Assembly: GCA_023954045.1 (NCBI GenBank)
Contig: JAMLIR010000013.1
Coordinates: forward strand, 62,001 to 126,000
From: Burkholderiaceae bacterium
GTDB lineage: Bacteria > Pseudomonadota > Gammaproteobacteria > Burkholderiales > Burkholderiaceae_E
Reading direction: 5' to 3'
Length of the DNA: 64,000 bases
Shown: piece after piece, positions 28,304 through 36,867 of the stretch
How the letters are laid out: the number at the start of each line of letters is the position of its first letter
How positions within the stretch are numbered: position 1 is the first letter of the stretch
The notes under the pieces: generated by a model
What the model was told of the DNA's origin: nothing
Databases searched by the model: none
What the model saw: the letters and a program-made list of their open reading frames with translations, nothing else
Translations under genes and position numbers: made by a program

Positions 28304-29152
28304 ATGGCGGCAGGCAAGCTCGGGATCGGCGACCTCGCGGCGATGGGGCTGGGAAACGTCGGCATCGGCCCGCTGAACGTCGGCAACGTGCTCGACACGG
28401 TCGACTTCGTCAAGCGGGCCTGGGCGTCGATCGGCGTGCCGTCCAGCTTCGCGCCGACGGTCGACCTCGAGGAGCTCGACAAGCGCATCGCCGACCTCAA
28501 GGCGGTCGAGCAGTGGCTGACGGTCAACATGAGCATGCTGCAGGGGACGATCCAGGCGCTGGAGATCCAGCGCGGCACGATCGCGACGCTGAAGGCGTTC
28601 GGCGCACCGGTCGCGGCTGCTGCGCCCGCGACCCAGGCGATCGCGTCGGCGCTGGCACGCGCGGCGCGGCCGCAGGCTGCGGCGTCCGAGCCCACGGCGC
28701 CGGGGGCCGCTCTCCCCGCATTCGGGGTGGCGGCGCCGGCTGCCGAACCGCCGCGGCGCGCGCAGCCGGCGCGTCGCAAGGGCCGGGGCGCGGCGACGCC
28801 CGAGCCCGCCGCGTTCGCCGACCCCGGACTGAGCCCGACCGCCTGGTGGAACCTGCTGCAGAGCCAGTTCAACCAGGTCGCCGCGGCCGCGCTTTCGGGG
28901 GTCGGATTGACGCGGGCGGAGGCCGCGACGTCCAAGGCGGGCGGGAAGGCGGGCGGGAAGTCGCGCGAGAAGGCACGCGAGCACGGGCGCCAGAGGGAGC
29001 CCGGAAGGGAGCCCGAAGACGGGCCCGGGAAGGCGCACCGGGCGGCGCGCACCGGCGTCCCGCACGCGCGGCGCGCCACCGGCGCGGGTGCGCCGGCGCA
29101 GACCGCGGCGGGCGCCGGCGGCAAGCGCCGTTCCGGCGCGCGCAAGGACTGA
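28304..29152 (+). CDS. phaM: PhaM-type polyhydroxyalkanoate granule protein
   Basis: PhaM activates PHB synthase and tethers PHB granules to the nucleoid in Cupriavidus-type bacteria. The product is 282 aa. Residues about 22-90 are the conserved PhaM helical core (DTVDFVKRAWASIGVPSSFAPTVDLEELDKRI). An Ala/Pro-rich middle follows, with a conserved PTAWWNLLQSQFNQVAAAAL block near 172-192. The C-terminus is a long basic tail (KAGGKAGGKSREK and following) like the DNA-binding tails of the family. The ATG at 28304 is preceded by GGGAG; a 45-codon in-frame extension upstream is rejected because it would cover the promoter. Confidence 0.88.
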   Translation: MAAGKLGIGDLAAMGLGNVGIGPLNVGNVLDTVDFVKRAWASIGVPSSFAPTVDLEELDKRIADLKAVEQWLTVNMSMLQGTIQALEIQRGTIATLKAFGAPVAAAAPATQAIASALARAARPQAAASEPTAPGAALPAFGVAAPAAEPPRRAQPARRKGRGAATPEPAAFADPGLSPTAWWNLLQSQFNQVAAAALSGVGLTRAEAATSKAGGKAGGKSREKAREHGRQREPGREPEDGPGKAHRAARTGVPHARRATGAGAPAQTAAGAGGKRRSGARKD

Positions 29153-29201
29153 ATTCCGCGTCCGACCGACCGGCACGCACTACGACCGGCGGATCGTCCC
29201 G

Positions 29202-30440
29202 ATGCAGGCGTTCAGACACGGCCATGCGGCAGACCCGAACTGGCGCACCGCGGCCGAATCGTTGATCGCGCAACTCGGCGCGGCACCGGCCGAGCCGGTG
29301 CGAGGGCTCGGCATCGTCTACGTCACCGAGCGGCTCGCCGAGCGGCTCGGCGACATCGCCACGCTGCTGCGCGAGCGCTTCCCCGGCGTCGACTGGATCG
29401 GCGCGAGCGCCCACGGCGTCTGCGCGGCCGGTGCCGAATACGCCGGCGAAGCCGCGCTCGCGGCGATGATCTGCGAGCTGCCGGCCGGCAGCTGGCGCGT
29501 CTTCGGCGGACCGGATGGCGCCGGCCTCGGTGACGCCGCGCGCGAGCCCGGGGACGTCGCCCACGACGCCGGCGCCGTCGCGCGAGAGCCTGGCGACGAT
29601 TTCACGGCGCTGGTCCACGCCGAGCCGACGGCCCCCGATCTCGCCACGGCCGTCTCCGGGCTGGCGGCGCGAGTCGACACCGGCTTCCTGTTCGGCGGAC
29701 TGGTGGGCGGCAGCCAGCCGGACAGCGCGCAACTCGCCGGGCACCCCGTTCGCGCGACGATCAGCGGCGCGACGTTCGGCGCATCGGTCCGCCTGCTCTC
29801 GCGGGTCACGCAGGGCTGCGCGCCGCTGGCGCGCGAGCACGTGATCTCGCAGTGCTCGTCGCACTACATCGAGCGCCTCGACGGGCAGCCCGCGCTCGAC
29901 GTGCTGCTCGAGGACCTGGGCGTCGCCGCCGAAGTGCGCGAGTCGCGCGACGGCGACGAGATCCTGCGCGCGCTGCCCGCCGAACGCCTGTCCAACGGCC
30001 TGATGGTCGGGCTGGCACCGGCGAGCCGCGATCGGGGCATCGGCTTCGTCGACTACACCGTGCGCAACGTGCTGGGCATCGATCCCCGGAACCGCCTGCT
30101 CGCGATCGCCGCGACCCCGCGGCCGGGCGACCGCGCGGTGTTCTGCACGCGCGACCGTCGCGCCGCGCGCGCCGACCTGATCCGCATCTGCACCGAGCTG
30201 CGCGAGGAGCTCGAGCTCGAGTCGCTGCGCATGCTCGGCGCCCACTACGTGTCCTGCGTCGCCCGCGGCGAGCACCTGTTCGGTGCCCCGGGCGCCGAGC
30301 TCGCCATCGTCGCGCACAACCTCGGCGACGTCCCGCTGGTGGGCTTCTTCGCCAACGGCGAGATCGCCCGCGACCGCATCTACGGCTACACCGGCGTGCT
30401 CACGCTGTTCGTCGCGCCGCGCGAACCCGGCCCGGCCTGA
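29202..30440 (+). CDS. FIST-domain sensory protein
   Basis: The product is 412 aa. FIST N and C domains are predicted ligand-binding sensory modules found alone or attached to signalling proteins; the ligand is not established. The N domain covers about residues 30-235 (FPGVDWIGASAHGVCAAGAEY) and the C domain about 245-390 (LMVGLAPASRDRGIGFVDYTVRNVLGID, then GAHYVSCVARGEHLFG). A Gly/Asp-rich insert near 105-130 is variable. The gene ends inside the convergent LitR-type regulator, with a 55-nt overlap of 3' ends. Confidence 0.85.
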   Translation: MQAFRHGHAADPNWRTAAESLIAQLGAAPAEPVRGLGIVYVTERLAERLGDIATLLRERFPGVDWIGASAHGVCAAGAEYAGEAALAAMICELPAGSWRVFGGPDGAGLGDAAREPGDVAHDAGAVAREPGDDFTALVHAEPTAPDLATAVSGLAARVDTGFLFGGLVGGSQPDSAQLAGHPVRATISGATFGASVRLLSRVTQGCAPLAREHVISQCSSHYIERLDGQPALDVLLEDLGVAAEVRESRDGDEILRALPAERLSNGLMVGLAPASRDRGIGFVDYTVRNVLGIDPRNRLLAIAATPRPGDRAVFCTRDRRAARADLIRICTELREELELESLRMLGAHYVSCVARGEHLFGAPGAELAIVAHNLGDVPLVGFFANGEIARDRIYGYTGVLTLFVAPREPGPA

Positions 30441-31375
30441 TCGCGCCAGCGCGCGACTTCGGCGCCGATCCCCGCGAGGTCGCCGATCACCCGGACGCCG
30501 GCAGGCGGGCGGCGCTTCAGCGCGACGCACCCGCCGCCGGCCCACAGCTCGATCGCGGCCGGCAAGCGCCCGCGCAAGTCGGCCAGGCCCTCGAGCACGC
30601 CGCGCGCGCTCGACCCCGCCGAGAACGACAGCGCGACGACGTCGGCGCGCTGCGCGGCGGCGGCGAGCGCGATGTCGCGGATCGGCGTCTGGACGCCGAG
30701 CGACAGGCAGCGGCAACCCTCGAGCGCGAGCACCGCCTCGGCCATCAGCAGGCCCAGCCCGTGGGGCTCGGCCGGAAAGGTCGAGAGGAGCACGCGCGGG
30801 CGCGCCGCCGCCGACGACGGGATGTTGCCGATCGCGGTGCGCAGCACGCCCTGCATCGCTTCGGTGTACAGGTGCTCTTCGAACACCTCGAAGTCGCCGC
30901 AGGCCCAGGCCTCGCCGACCAGGCGGTTCAGCGGCGCGACGAGCTCGGCGACGAAGCGGTCGAGCCCCATCCTCAGGATCGCTTCGGACAGCGCGCGCCG
31001 CAGGTCCTCGACCTGGTGCGCCCGGGTCAGTTCCATGAACCGCGCCAGTTCCGTGCGCTCGCCGTTCGCGCCCGCAGCCGCGGCGGGCGCCGGCCCCTGC
31101 TCGGCCAGCGCGCGCAGGGCCTCGAGCGGCAAGCCGACGATCTTGCCGGGGCGACGCCCGCCATCCATCAGGCGCCGGATCAGCCTCAGCCGGTCGACCT
31201 GCTCGGCCGGGTAGAAGCGCTCGCCCAGCGCGTCGCGCCCCGGATTCGGAAAGCCGTAGCGGCGCTCCCAGACCCGCAGCGTGTCCTTCGACAGGCCGGT
31301 ATCGCGCTCGACCGCCGAAATGCTCAGGCCGGGCTCGGCGGGCTCCCCGGCAGCATCTATTTTTGTCCTGGACAA
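30386..31375 (-). CDS. litR: MerR-family regulator with adenosylcobalamin-binding domain (LitR/CarH type)
   Basis: These proteins repress light-inducible genes in the dark as AdoCbl-bound oligomers and fall apart on illumination. The product is 329 aa from a TTG at 31375; no ATG or GTG is available in frame, and GGAG (31387-31384) is correctly spaced upstream of this TTG. Residues 17-85 are the MerR helix-turn-helix (LSISAVERDTGLSKDTLRVWERRYG). The helical bundle carries the photoreceptor motif W-x9-E-H (W157, E167, H168). The Rossmann domain carries E-x-H-x2-G (E203, H205, G208), with H205 the expected cobalt ligand. All key residues are present, so light sensing is likely. It is divergent from the eight-gene operon starting at 31564. 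Confidence 0.88.
   Translation of the reverse strand: MSRTKIDAAGEPAEPGLSISAVERDTGLSKDTLRVWERRYGFPNPGRDALGERFYPAEQVDRLRLIRRLMDGGRRPGKIVGLPLEALRALAEQGPAPAAAAGANGERTELARFMELTRAHQVEDLRRALSEAILRMGLDRFVAELVAPLNRLVGEAWACGDFEVFEEHLYTEAMQGVLRTAIGNIPSSAAARPRVLLSTFPAEPHGLGLLMAEAVLALEGCRCLSLGVQTPIRDIALAAAAQRADVVALSFSAGSSARGVLEGLADLRGRLPAAIELWAGGGCVALKRRPPAGVRVIGDLAGIGAEVARWRDQAGPGSRGATNSVSTPV
31363..31375. promoter_or_regulatory. Operator candidate 1 for the LitR-type regulator
   Basis: TTGTCCTGGACAA is a perfect 13-bp palindrome. It covers the TTG start codon of the regulator gene (31375-31373) and lies just upstream of the -35 of the plus-strand promoter (31380). A second copy of the same pattern, TTGTCTTGGTCAA read on the minus strand, is at 31426-31438. 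Confidence 0.55.
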
Positions 31376-31379
31376 ATTG

Positions 31380-31408
31380 TTGACTCCGGTTTGTTTGACG
31401 CTTAATAT
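31380..31408 (+). promoter_or_regulatory. Promoter of the light-response operon
   Basis: TTGACT (31380-31385), a 17-bp spacer and TAATAT (31403-31408) form a near-consensus sigma70 promoter reading into the operon at 31564. The leader would be about 150 nt. It lies between the two operator candidates, so bound repressor could block it. Confidence 0.65.
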
Positions 31409-31433
31409 ACGCCGCAATCGCGTTTTTGACCAA
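31404..31433 (-). promoter_or_regulatory. Promoter of the LitR-type regulator gene
   Basis: On the minus strand TTGGTC (31433-31428), an 18-bp spacer and TATATT (31409-31404) precede the regulator. Its -10 overlaps the -10 of the plus-strand promoter, so the two cannot be occupied together. Its -35 lies inside operator candidate 2. Confidence 0.55.
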
Positions 31434-31446
31434 GACAAACTTGGTC
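31426..31446. promoter_or_regulatory. Operator candidate 2 for the LitR-type regulator
   Basis: On the minus strand 31438-31426 reads TTGTCTTGGTCAA, matching operator 1 as TTGTC-y-TGG-w-CAA. The same place also holds a 7-bp perfect inverted repeat GACCAAG-ACAAA-CTTGGTC (31428-31446). It overlaps the -35 of the regulator promoter, which suggests autorepression. Confidence 0.5.
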
Positions 31447-31563
31447 GGACACCGGCTCGGAGAACGGCCTGCAGGCCTTGCGCACCTGCGATCGCGGCGC
31501 GGTCGCCACGGCCGGGCCCACGAGGCGCGTCCGGCCCCTCGAGTCACCCACTGGAGTCACAGG

Positions 31564-32874
31564 ATGCAAGACGATACCCGGCCGACGATGCGAATCGCCG
31601 TCGTCGGTTCCGGCATTTCTGGACTGGGCGCCGCGCTGCGGCTGGCCGCGCACCACCGGGTCACGCTGTTCGAAGCCGACCAGCGGCCCGGCGGCCACGC
31701 GCACACGGTGGACGTCACGCTCGACGGCGTGCGCGCCGCGGTCGACACCGGCTTCCTGGTGTTCAACGAACGGACCTACCCGGAACTGATCGCGCTGTTC
31801 GGCGAACTCGGCGTGCCCACCGCGCACTCCGACATGTCGTTCTCGGTTTCGATCGGGCCGCACCGCTTCGAGTGGTGCGGATCGAACCTGGTGACGCTGC
31901 TCGCGCAGCCGGGCAACGCGCTGCGACCGTCGTTCTGGCGGATGATCAACGACATCCTGCGCTTCAACCGCCGGGCGACCGCTCTCGCGACCGGTGCGGC
32001 GCACGCCGCCGCCCTCGACGAACCGCTGGCCGGATTCCTGCGCCGCGAAGGCTATACGGACGGGTTCCGCGACCACTATCTGCTGCCGATGGCCGCGGCG
32101 ATCTGGTCGTGCCCGATGCGGCGCATGCTGCAGTTCCCGCTCGGCAGCTTCGTGCGCTTCTTCCACAACCACGGGCTGCTGCAGATCGACGACCGGCCGC
32201 AGTGGTTCACGGTTGCCGGCGGTGCGCGGCAGTACGTCGAGCGCATCCTCGCGCGGCTCGACGACGTGCGCCTCGGGACACCGGTGCGCGCGGTCTCGCG
32301 GCGCACGACCGCGGTCGACGGCAAGGTGCGCGTCGTCACCGACGCCGGCACCGAGGCCTTCGACCACGTCGTGCTCGCGTGCCACAGCAGCCAGTCGCTG
32401 CAGCTGCTCGCCGACGCCGACCGCGACGAGCGCGTGGTGCTGTCCGCGGTGCCGTACCACCCGAACCAGGCGTGGCTGCACACCGACACGGCGCTGATGC
32501 CCAGGCGCCGCGCCGCCTGGGCCGCCTGGAACTACCTGGGCAACGGCGATCGCGAGGCGCCGGAAGTGTCGGTCACCTACTGGCTGAACCGGCTCCAGCC
32601 GCTGCCTTTCGCCACGCCGCTGATGGTCAGCCTGAATCCGCTCGCCCCGCCCGCACCCGACAAGGTCATCGCCCGGATCGACTACGAGCATCCGGTCTTC
32701 GACCTCGGTTCGGCGGCCGCGCAGCGACGGCTCGCCGGCCTGCAGGGGCGCTCCAACACCTGGTTCGCCGGCGCCTGGACCGGCTACGGGTTCCACGAGG
32801 ACGGCCTGAAGTCGGGACTGGCAGTGGCTGCGTCGCTGCTGCAGCGCGCGCCGGCGCTGCGCCGCGCCGCCTGA
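31564..32874 (+). CDS. FAD-dependent amine-oxidase-like oxidoreductase
   Basis: The product is 436 aa. The N-terminal dinucleotide-binding motif IAVVGSGISGLGAALRL (about 11-27) and the following FEADQRPGGHAHT are typical of NAD(P)-binding amine oxidase/phytoene desaturase-like flavoproteins. The C-terminal flavin segment is WFAGAWTGYGFHEDGLKSG. The substrate is unknown. In other bacteria this gene accompanies DUF1365 and a CFA-like methyltransferase in singlet-oxygen or light regulons, where unusual membrane fatty acids are made. It is first in an operon of eight; the ATG at 31564 has GGAG upstream. Confidence 0.88.
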   Translation: MQDDTRPTMRIAVVGSGISGLGAALRLAAHHRVTLFEADQRPGGHAHTVDVTLDGVRAAVDTGFLVFNERTYPELIALFGELGVPTAHSDMSFSVSIGPHRFEWCGSNLVTLLAQPGNALRPSFWRMINDILRFNRRATALATGAAHAAALDEPLAGFLRREGYTDGFRDHYLLPMAAAIWSCPMRRMLQFPLGSFVRFFHNHGLLQIDDRPQWFTVAGGARQYVERILARLDDVRLGTPVRAVSRRTTAVDGKVRVVTDAGTEAFDHVVLACHSSQSLQLLADADRDERVVLSAVPYHPNQAWLHTDTALMPRRRAAWAAWNYLGNGDREAPEVSVTYWLNRLQPLPFATPLMVSLNPLAPPAPDKVIARIDYEHPVFDLGSAAAQRRLAGLQGRSNTWFAGAWTGYGFHEDGLKSGLAVAASLLQRAPALRRAA

Positions 32875-32886
32875 GGGACGAGGACG

Positions 32887-33654
32887 ATGCGCCCCGGGTT
32901 GAGCAACTGGCGCCTGGCGTTCGGCGAGGTGCGCCACACCCGGCTGCGGCCGGTGCGGCACGCTTTCCGCTATCGCGCCTTCTTCGTGCGCGCGCCGCTC
33001 GCCGAACTCGAGGGGCGCGCCGGCTCCTGGCTGTTCGGCGTGAACCGCGCCGCGCTGGTCGGCTTCAGGCGCGAGGACCACGGCGACGGCCGGCCGCTGC
33101 GTGTCTGGATCGGCGCCATGCTGCGCGAGGCCGGCATCGTCGCGGACGGCGACGTCTGGCTGCACGCGCTGCCGCGCGTGCTCGGCTACGCGTTCAAGCC
33201 GGTGAGCTTCTGGTTCTGCCATCGTCGCGACGGCGCGCTCGTCGCGGTGATCGCAGAGGTCAACAACACGTTCGGCGGGCGCCACTGCTACGTGCTCGGC
33301 GACGCGCCGGGCAGGCCGATCGGCGCTGGCGCCGAGCTCGTGGCGGACAAGGTGTTCCACGTGTCGCCGTTCTGCGACGTCGAGGGCCGCTACCGGTTCC
33401 GGTTCGTCACGACCGCCGGACGCGCCGTCGCGCGCATCGACTACGACGATCGCGACGGCCCGCTGCTGTCGACGAGCCAGAGCGGCCGCTTTGCGGCCGT
33501 CGACGTCGCCGGCGTCGCGCGCGCGCTGCTCGGCTATCCGCTGTTTACCATGGGCGTGATCGCCCGCATCCACTGGCAGGCGCTCATGCTGTGGGTGCGA
33601 CGCGTGCCGTTTCGCGGCAGCACGCCTGCCGTCGTCAACCGGGGAACCCGATGA
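32887..33654 (+). CDS. DUF1365 family protein
   Basis: The 255-aa protein shows the DUF1365 hallmarks RHTRLRPVRHAFRYRAFF near the N-terminus, the block LGYAFKPVSFWFCHRRDG near residues 100-117 and VFHVSPFCDVEGRYRF near 158-173. The biochemical role is not established. It is regularly found between an FAD oxidoreductase and a CFA-like methyltransferase, and both neighbours are present here. Its stop overlaps the next start (ATGA at 33651). Confidence 0.9.
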   Translation: MRPGLSNWRLAFGEVRHTRLRPVRHAFRYRAFFVRAPLAELEGRAGSWLFGVNRAALVGFRREDHGDGRPLRVWIGAMLREAGIVADGDVWLHALPRVLGYAFKPVSFWFCHRRDGALVAVIAEVNNTFGGRHCYVLGDAPGRPIGAGAELVADKVFHVSPFCDVEGRYRFRFVTTAGRAVARIDYDDRDGPLLSTSQSGRFAAVDVAGVARALLGYPLFTMGVIARIHWQALMLWVRRVPFRGSTPAVVNRGTR

Positions 33655-34883
33655 GCATCCGGCATTCCGACGCGTCGGCGGCGCTCCTGCCGCCGGCCAC
33701 CCTTCACCCCGAACCGCCGTCGCGCGGGGCGCGCTTCGTCCTGCGGCTGCTCGAGCGGATCTGCCACGGCGAACTGAGGATCGTGACCCCCGACGGCCGG
33801 CTGCTGCGCTTCGGCTCCGGGCAACCGGCGGCGACGATGCGGCTGCGCAACTGGAACGCGTTCGACGCCGCGCTGCGCCGCGGCGACGTCGGCTTCGCCG
33901 AGACCTACATCGCCGGCGACTGGAGCAGCGACTCGCTGGCCGACCTGCTCGCGCTCGCCGTCGCCAACCGCGGCGCGATCGAGGCGGCGGTCTACGGAAG
34001 CTGGCTCGGGCGCCTCGCCGACCGGATCCGCCACCTGCTCAACCGCAACACGCGGGCCGGAGCGCGCCGGAACATCCACGCCCACTACGACCTCGGCAAC
34101 GACTTCTACCGGCTGTGGCTCGACGAAGGGATGACCTACTCGAGCGCGCTGTTCGAAGGCGACGATCGCAGGCCGCTGGCGGACGCGCAGCACGCCAAGT
34201 ACGCGCGCATCCTCGACGCGCTGGCGCTGCCGGCTGGCGCGTCGGTGCTCGAGATCGGCTGCGGCTGGGGCGCGTTCGCGGAACTCGCCGCGCGGCGCGG
34301 CCTCTCGGTGACCGGGCTGACGCTCTCGTCCGAGCAGCTCGCCTGGGCGCGCCAGCGCATCGCCGGCGCCGGACTCGCCGATCGCGCGCGCTTCGAGCTG
34401 CGCGACTACCGCGACGAGGCCGGCCGCTACGACGGAATCGCCTCGATCGAGATGTTCGAGGCCGTCGGCGAACGCTACTGGCCCGCGTACTTCCAGGCCT
34501 TGCGCCGCTGCCTCGCGCCGCGCGGGCGCGCGGTGGTCCAGACGATCGTCATCGACGACGCGCTGTTCGATCGATACCGCCGCGGCACGGACTTCATCCA
34601 GCAGTACGTCTTCCCCGGCGGCATGCTTCCGAGCGCCTCGCGCTTCGCGCGCGAGGCCGAAGCGGCCGGCCTGCGCATCGCCGATCGCTTCGCGTTCGGC
34701 CCCGACTACGCGTTCACGCTGCGCCGATGGCGCCAGCGCTTCGTGGCGTCTCTCGCCGCGGTCCGCGCGCTCGGCTTCGACGACAGGTTCGTGCGCACCT
34801 GGGAGTTCTACCTCGCCTACTGCGAGGCCGCCTTCAGGCATGGCAACACCGACGTCGTGCAGTTCACGATCGAGCAGCGATGA
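33651..34883 (+). CDS. Cyclopropane-fatty-acid-synthase-like SAM methyltransferase
   Basis: The 410-aa protein belongs to the CFA synthase family, which adds a methylene or methyl group to unsaturated acyl chains of membrane lipids. The SAM motif is VLEIGCGWGAFAELAA (about 199-214). NIHAHYDLGNDFYRLWLDEGMTYSSA near 142-167 and the C-terminal RTWEFYLAYCEAAFRHG are family signatures. Genomic context matches the light or singlet-oxygen group that includes Rhodobacter CfaA rather than the stationary-phase Cfa. It overlaps both neighbours by ATGA. Confidence 0.92.
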   Translation: MSIRHSDASAALLPPATLHPEPPSRGARFVLRLLERICHGELRIVTPDGRLLRFGSGQPAATMRLRNWNAFDAALRRGDVGFAETYIAGDWSSDSLADLLALAVANRGAIEAAVYGSWLGRLADRIRHLLNRNTRAGARRNIHAHYDLGNDFYRLWLDEGMTYSSALFEGDDRRPLADAQHAKYARILDALALPAGASVLEIGCGWGAFAELAARRGLSVTGLTLSSEQLAWARQRIAGAGLADRARFELRDYRDEAGRYDGIASIEMFEAVGERYWPAYFQALRRCLAPRGRAVVQTIVIDDALFDRYRRGTDFIQQYVFPGGMLPSASRFAREAEAAGLRIADRFAFGPDYAFTLRRWRQRFVASLAAVRALGFDDRFVRTWEFYLAYCEAAFRHGNTDVVQFTIEQR

Positions 34884-35590
34884 GGCGCCGGGAATCCCGA
34901 TTCCGCACCGGCGCGCGGCGTGCGACGACACCGGCGCACGCGCTGGCCTTCGCGGGAATGCTGGCGGCAGCGTCCGCGCAGGCCTCCGGGCCCTCGCTCG
35001 ACGCGCCAGCGCGCGCGCAGCCGGCCGTGGCGGCGCAAGCCGCATCGAGGGCGCCCGATCCGCGAACGGCCCCGCCCGACTCCGGGACGGCCGCGCCCGC
35101 CCCGATTCGCGCTGTGCTCCCCTCGGCGCGACTGGCCGGCGAGGGCGTGCTGCACTGGCTCGGACTGCGCATCTACGACGCGCGGCTCTGGGTCGGGCCG
35201 CGCGGTCTCGACCCGGACCGCATCGGCGGCGACGCCTTCGCGCTCGAGATCAGCTATGCGCGATCGCTGTCGGGCGCGGCGATCGCCGAGCGCAGCGCGG
35301 CCGAGATCGGCCGACTGGGGTTCGCTGCGACCGAGAGCCAGCGCGTCGGCTGGCTGGAGCGGATGAGCGCGATCTTCCCCGACGTGCGCGCCGGCGACCG
35401 GATCGCCGGGGTCTTCGATCCCCGGGCAGGCACCCGCTTCTTCCTGAACGACCGGCCGATCGGCAGCGTCGCCGACCCGGAGTTCGCGCGCGCGTTCTTC
35501 GGGATCTGGCTCGACGCCCGGACCGCGGCGCCCGAACTGCGCGAAGCGCTGCTGGGCACGGCCACGCCCGCGCGCAGCGCGCGACGATGA
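34880..35590 (+). CDS. Exported chalcone-isomerase-like protein
   Basis: The 236-aa protein has a basic N-terminus and hydrophobic signal ending ASAQASG (about residue 38), then a Pro/Ala-rich linker and a chalcone-isomerase-like domain (ARLAGEGVLHWLGLRIYDARLWVG near 78-101, FRLDPDRIGG-type and WLERMSAIFPDVRAGDRIAGVFDP near 155-178). Bacterial members bind fatty-acid-like ligands in related folds but are not proven isomerases. ATGA overlaps join it to both neighbours. Confidence 0.82.
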   Translation: MRRRESRFRTGARRATTPAHALAFAGMLAAASAQASGPSLDAPARAQPAVAAQAASRAPDPRTAPPDSGTAAPAPIRAVLPSARLAGEGVLHWLGLRIYDARLWVGPRGLDPDRIGGDAFALEISYARSLSGAAIAERSAAEIGRLGFAATESQRVGWLERMSAIFPDVRAGDRIAGVFDPRAGTRFFLNDRPIGSVADPEFARAFFGIWLDARTAAPELREALLGTATPARSARR

Positions 35591-36867
35591 CCGGGGCTGC
35601 GATGGCAACGGCGACGTCGACCGCGGGCCTGGCGGCCTACGCATCGTTGCGGCTGCCGCTGGCGCTGCTCGAGCTGCCGCTGTTCGTGCTGCTGCCGAGC
35701 CTGTACGGGCAGTCGCTCGGGCTCGAGCTGGCTGTCGTCGGCGCAGTGCTGTTCGCCGCGCGGCTCGTCGACGCGCTCGCCGACCCGCTGATCGGCGCAT
35801 CGGTCGACGGCGCGCGCCACCGCTGGACGCCGCTGCACTGGATCCGGGCCGCACTGCCGGCGCTTGCGCTCGGCTTCTGGGCCATGCTCGCGCCGCCGCG
35901 CGGTGCGTCCGACGCGCAACTCGCCGGCTGGCTCGCCGCGACCTCGATCGTGACCTATCTGGCGTACTCGGCGGCCACGATCGCCTACCAGTCGTGGGGC
36001 GCGCAGATCGGCGTCGGCGAGCAGGAGCGCGCCCGCGTCACCGGCACGCGCGAGGCGTTCGGGCTCGTCGGCGTGGTCGCCGCCGCCGCGCTGCTGACAC
36101 CCGAGCGCGCGCCTGCGCTCGCGTTCGCGTTCGCCTCGCTCGCGGCCGTCGCGGCGCTGGTGCTGCGCTGGGCGCCGAGCGGCATCGATCGGCCCGCCGC
36201 CGCGGTTCGGCGCGCGCGCTGGAGCACCGTCTTCGCGAACCGGGCGTTCCGGTGGCTGCTCGCGGCCTTCGTGCTCAACGGCATCGCGACCGCGATTCCC
36301 GCGACACTGCTGCTGTTCTTCGTGCGCGACGTGCTGCGCGCCGAGGCGCAGGTGCCGCTGTTCCTCGTCAGTTACTTCGTCGCGGGCGCCGCCGGGATGC
36401 CGCTGTGGATCGCGCTGGCGGGACGCGTCGGGCTGCGCAACGCCTGGCTGCTCGGCATGGCCTTCGCCGTCATGGCGTTCGCCGCGACGCTGGGGCTCGG
36501 GCCGCGCGACGTGGCCGCGTTCTGGCTCGTCTGCGTGCTCACCGGGCTGGCGCTGGGCGCGGACCTGGCGATGCCGCCGGCACTGCTCGCCTCGGTGATC
36601 GAAGCCAACGGCGACGGCGGACGCCACGAGGGCGCCTACTTCGGCGTCTGGAACCTCGCGACGAAGCTCAATCTCGCCGCCGCTGCCGGCCTGGGACTGC
36701 CGCTGCTGGCCCTGGCCGGCTATCGGCCGGGCTCGGGCGCCGACGCGAATCTGGCGCTCGCGCTGGCCTACGCGGCGCTGCCCGGTGTGCTGAAGCTGGC
36801 CGCCGGCGCGGTCCTGCTGCTGTCGCCGTTGCCACAACGCGAACCCGAGGAGGAACCCACACGATGA
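35587..36867 (+). CDS. MFS transporter of the GPH (sugar:cation symporter) group
   Basis: The 426-aa protein has about twelve hydrophobic segments. The GPH feature RLVDALADPLIGASVDGARHRW (about 58-79) resembles the Na+-binding loop of MelB. The name reflects family only; in light-response operons the transported compound is unknown and could be lipid-related. It overlaps both neighbours by ATGA. Confidence 0.85.
   Translation: MTGAAMATATSTAGLAAYASLRLPLALLELPLFVLLPSLYGQSLGLELAVVGAVLFAARLVDALADPLIGASVDGARHRWTPLHWIRAALPALALGFWAMLAPPRGASDAQLAGWLAATSIVTYLAYSAATIAYQSWGAQIGVGEQERARVTGTREAFGLVGVVAAAALLTPERAPALAFAFASLAAVAALVLRWAPSGIDRPAAAVRRARWSTVFANRAFRWLLAAFVLNGIATAIPATLLLFFVRDVLRAEAQVPLFLVSYFVAGAAGMPLWIALAGRVGLRNAWLLGMAFAVMAFAATLGLGPRDVAAFWLVCVLTGLALGADLAMPPALLASVIEANGDGGRHEGAYFGVWNLATKLNLAAAAGLGLPLLALAGYRPGSGADANLALALAYAALPGVLKLAAGAVLLLSPLPQREPEEEPTR

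Noticed and set aside
31402-33573. A long minus-strand open frame opposite the FAD oxidoreductase and DUF1365 genes
   Set aside because: It covers the divergent promoter region and two well-supported genes. The translation is low-complexity with no recognisable domain.
35587-36867. Melibiose or sugar symporter as a functional name for the MFS protein
   Set aside because: Only family-level features are visible and the operon context is lipid or stress related, so a sugar substrate is unsupported.
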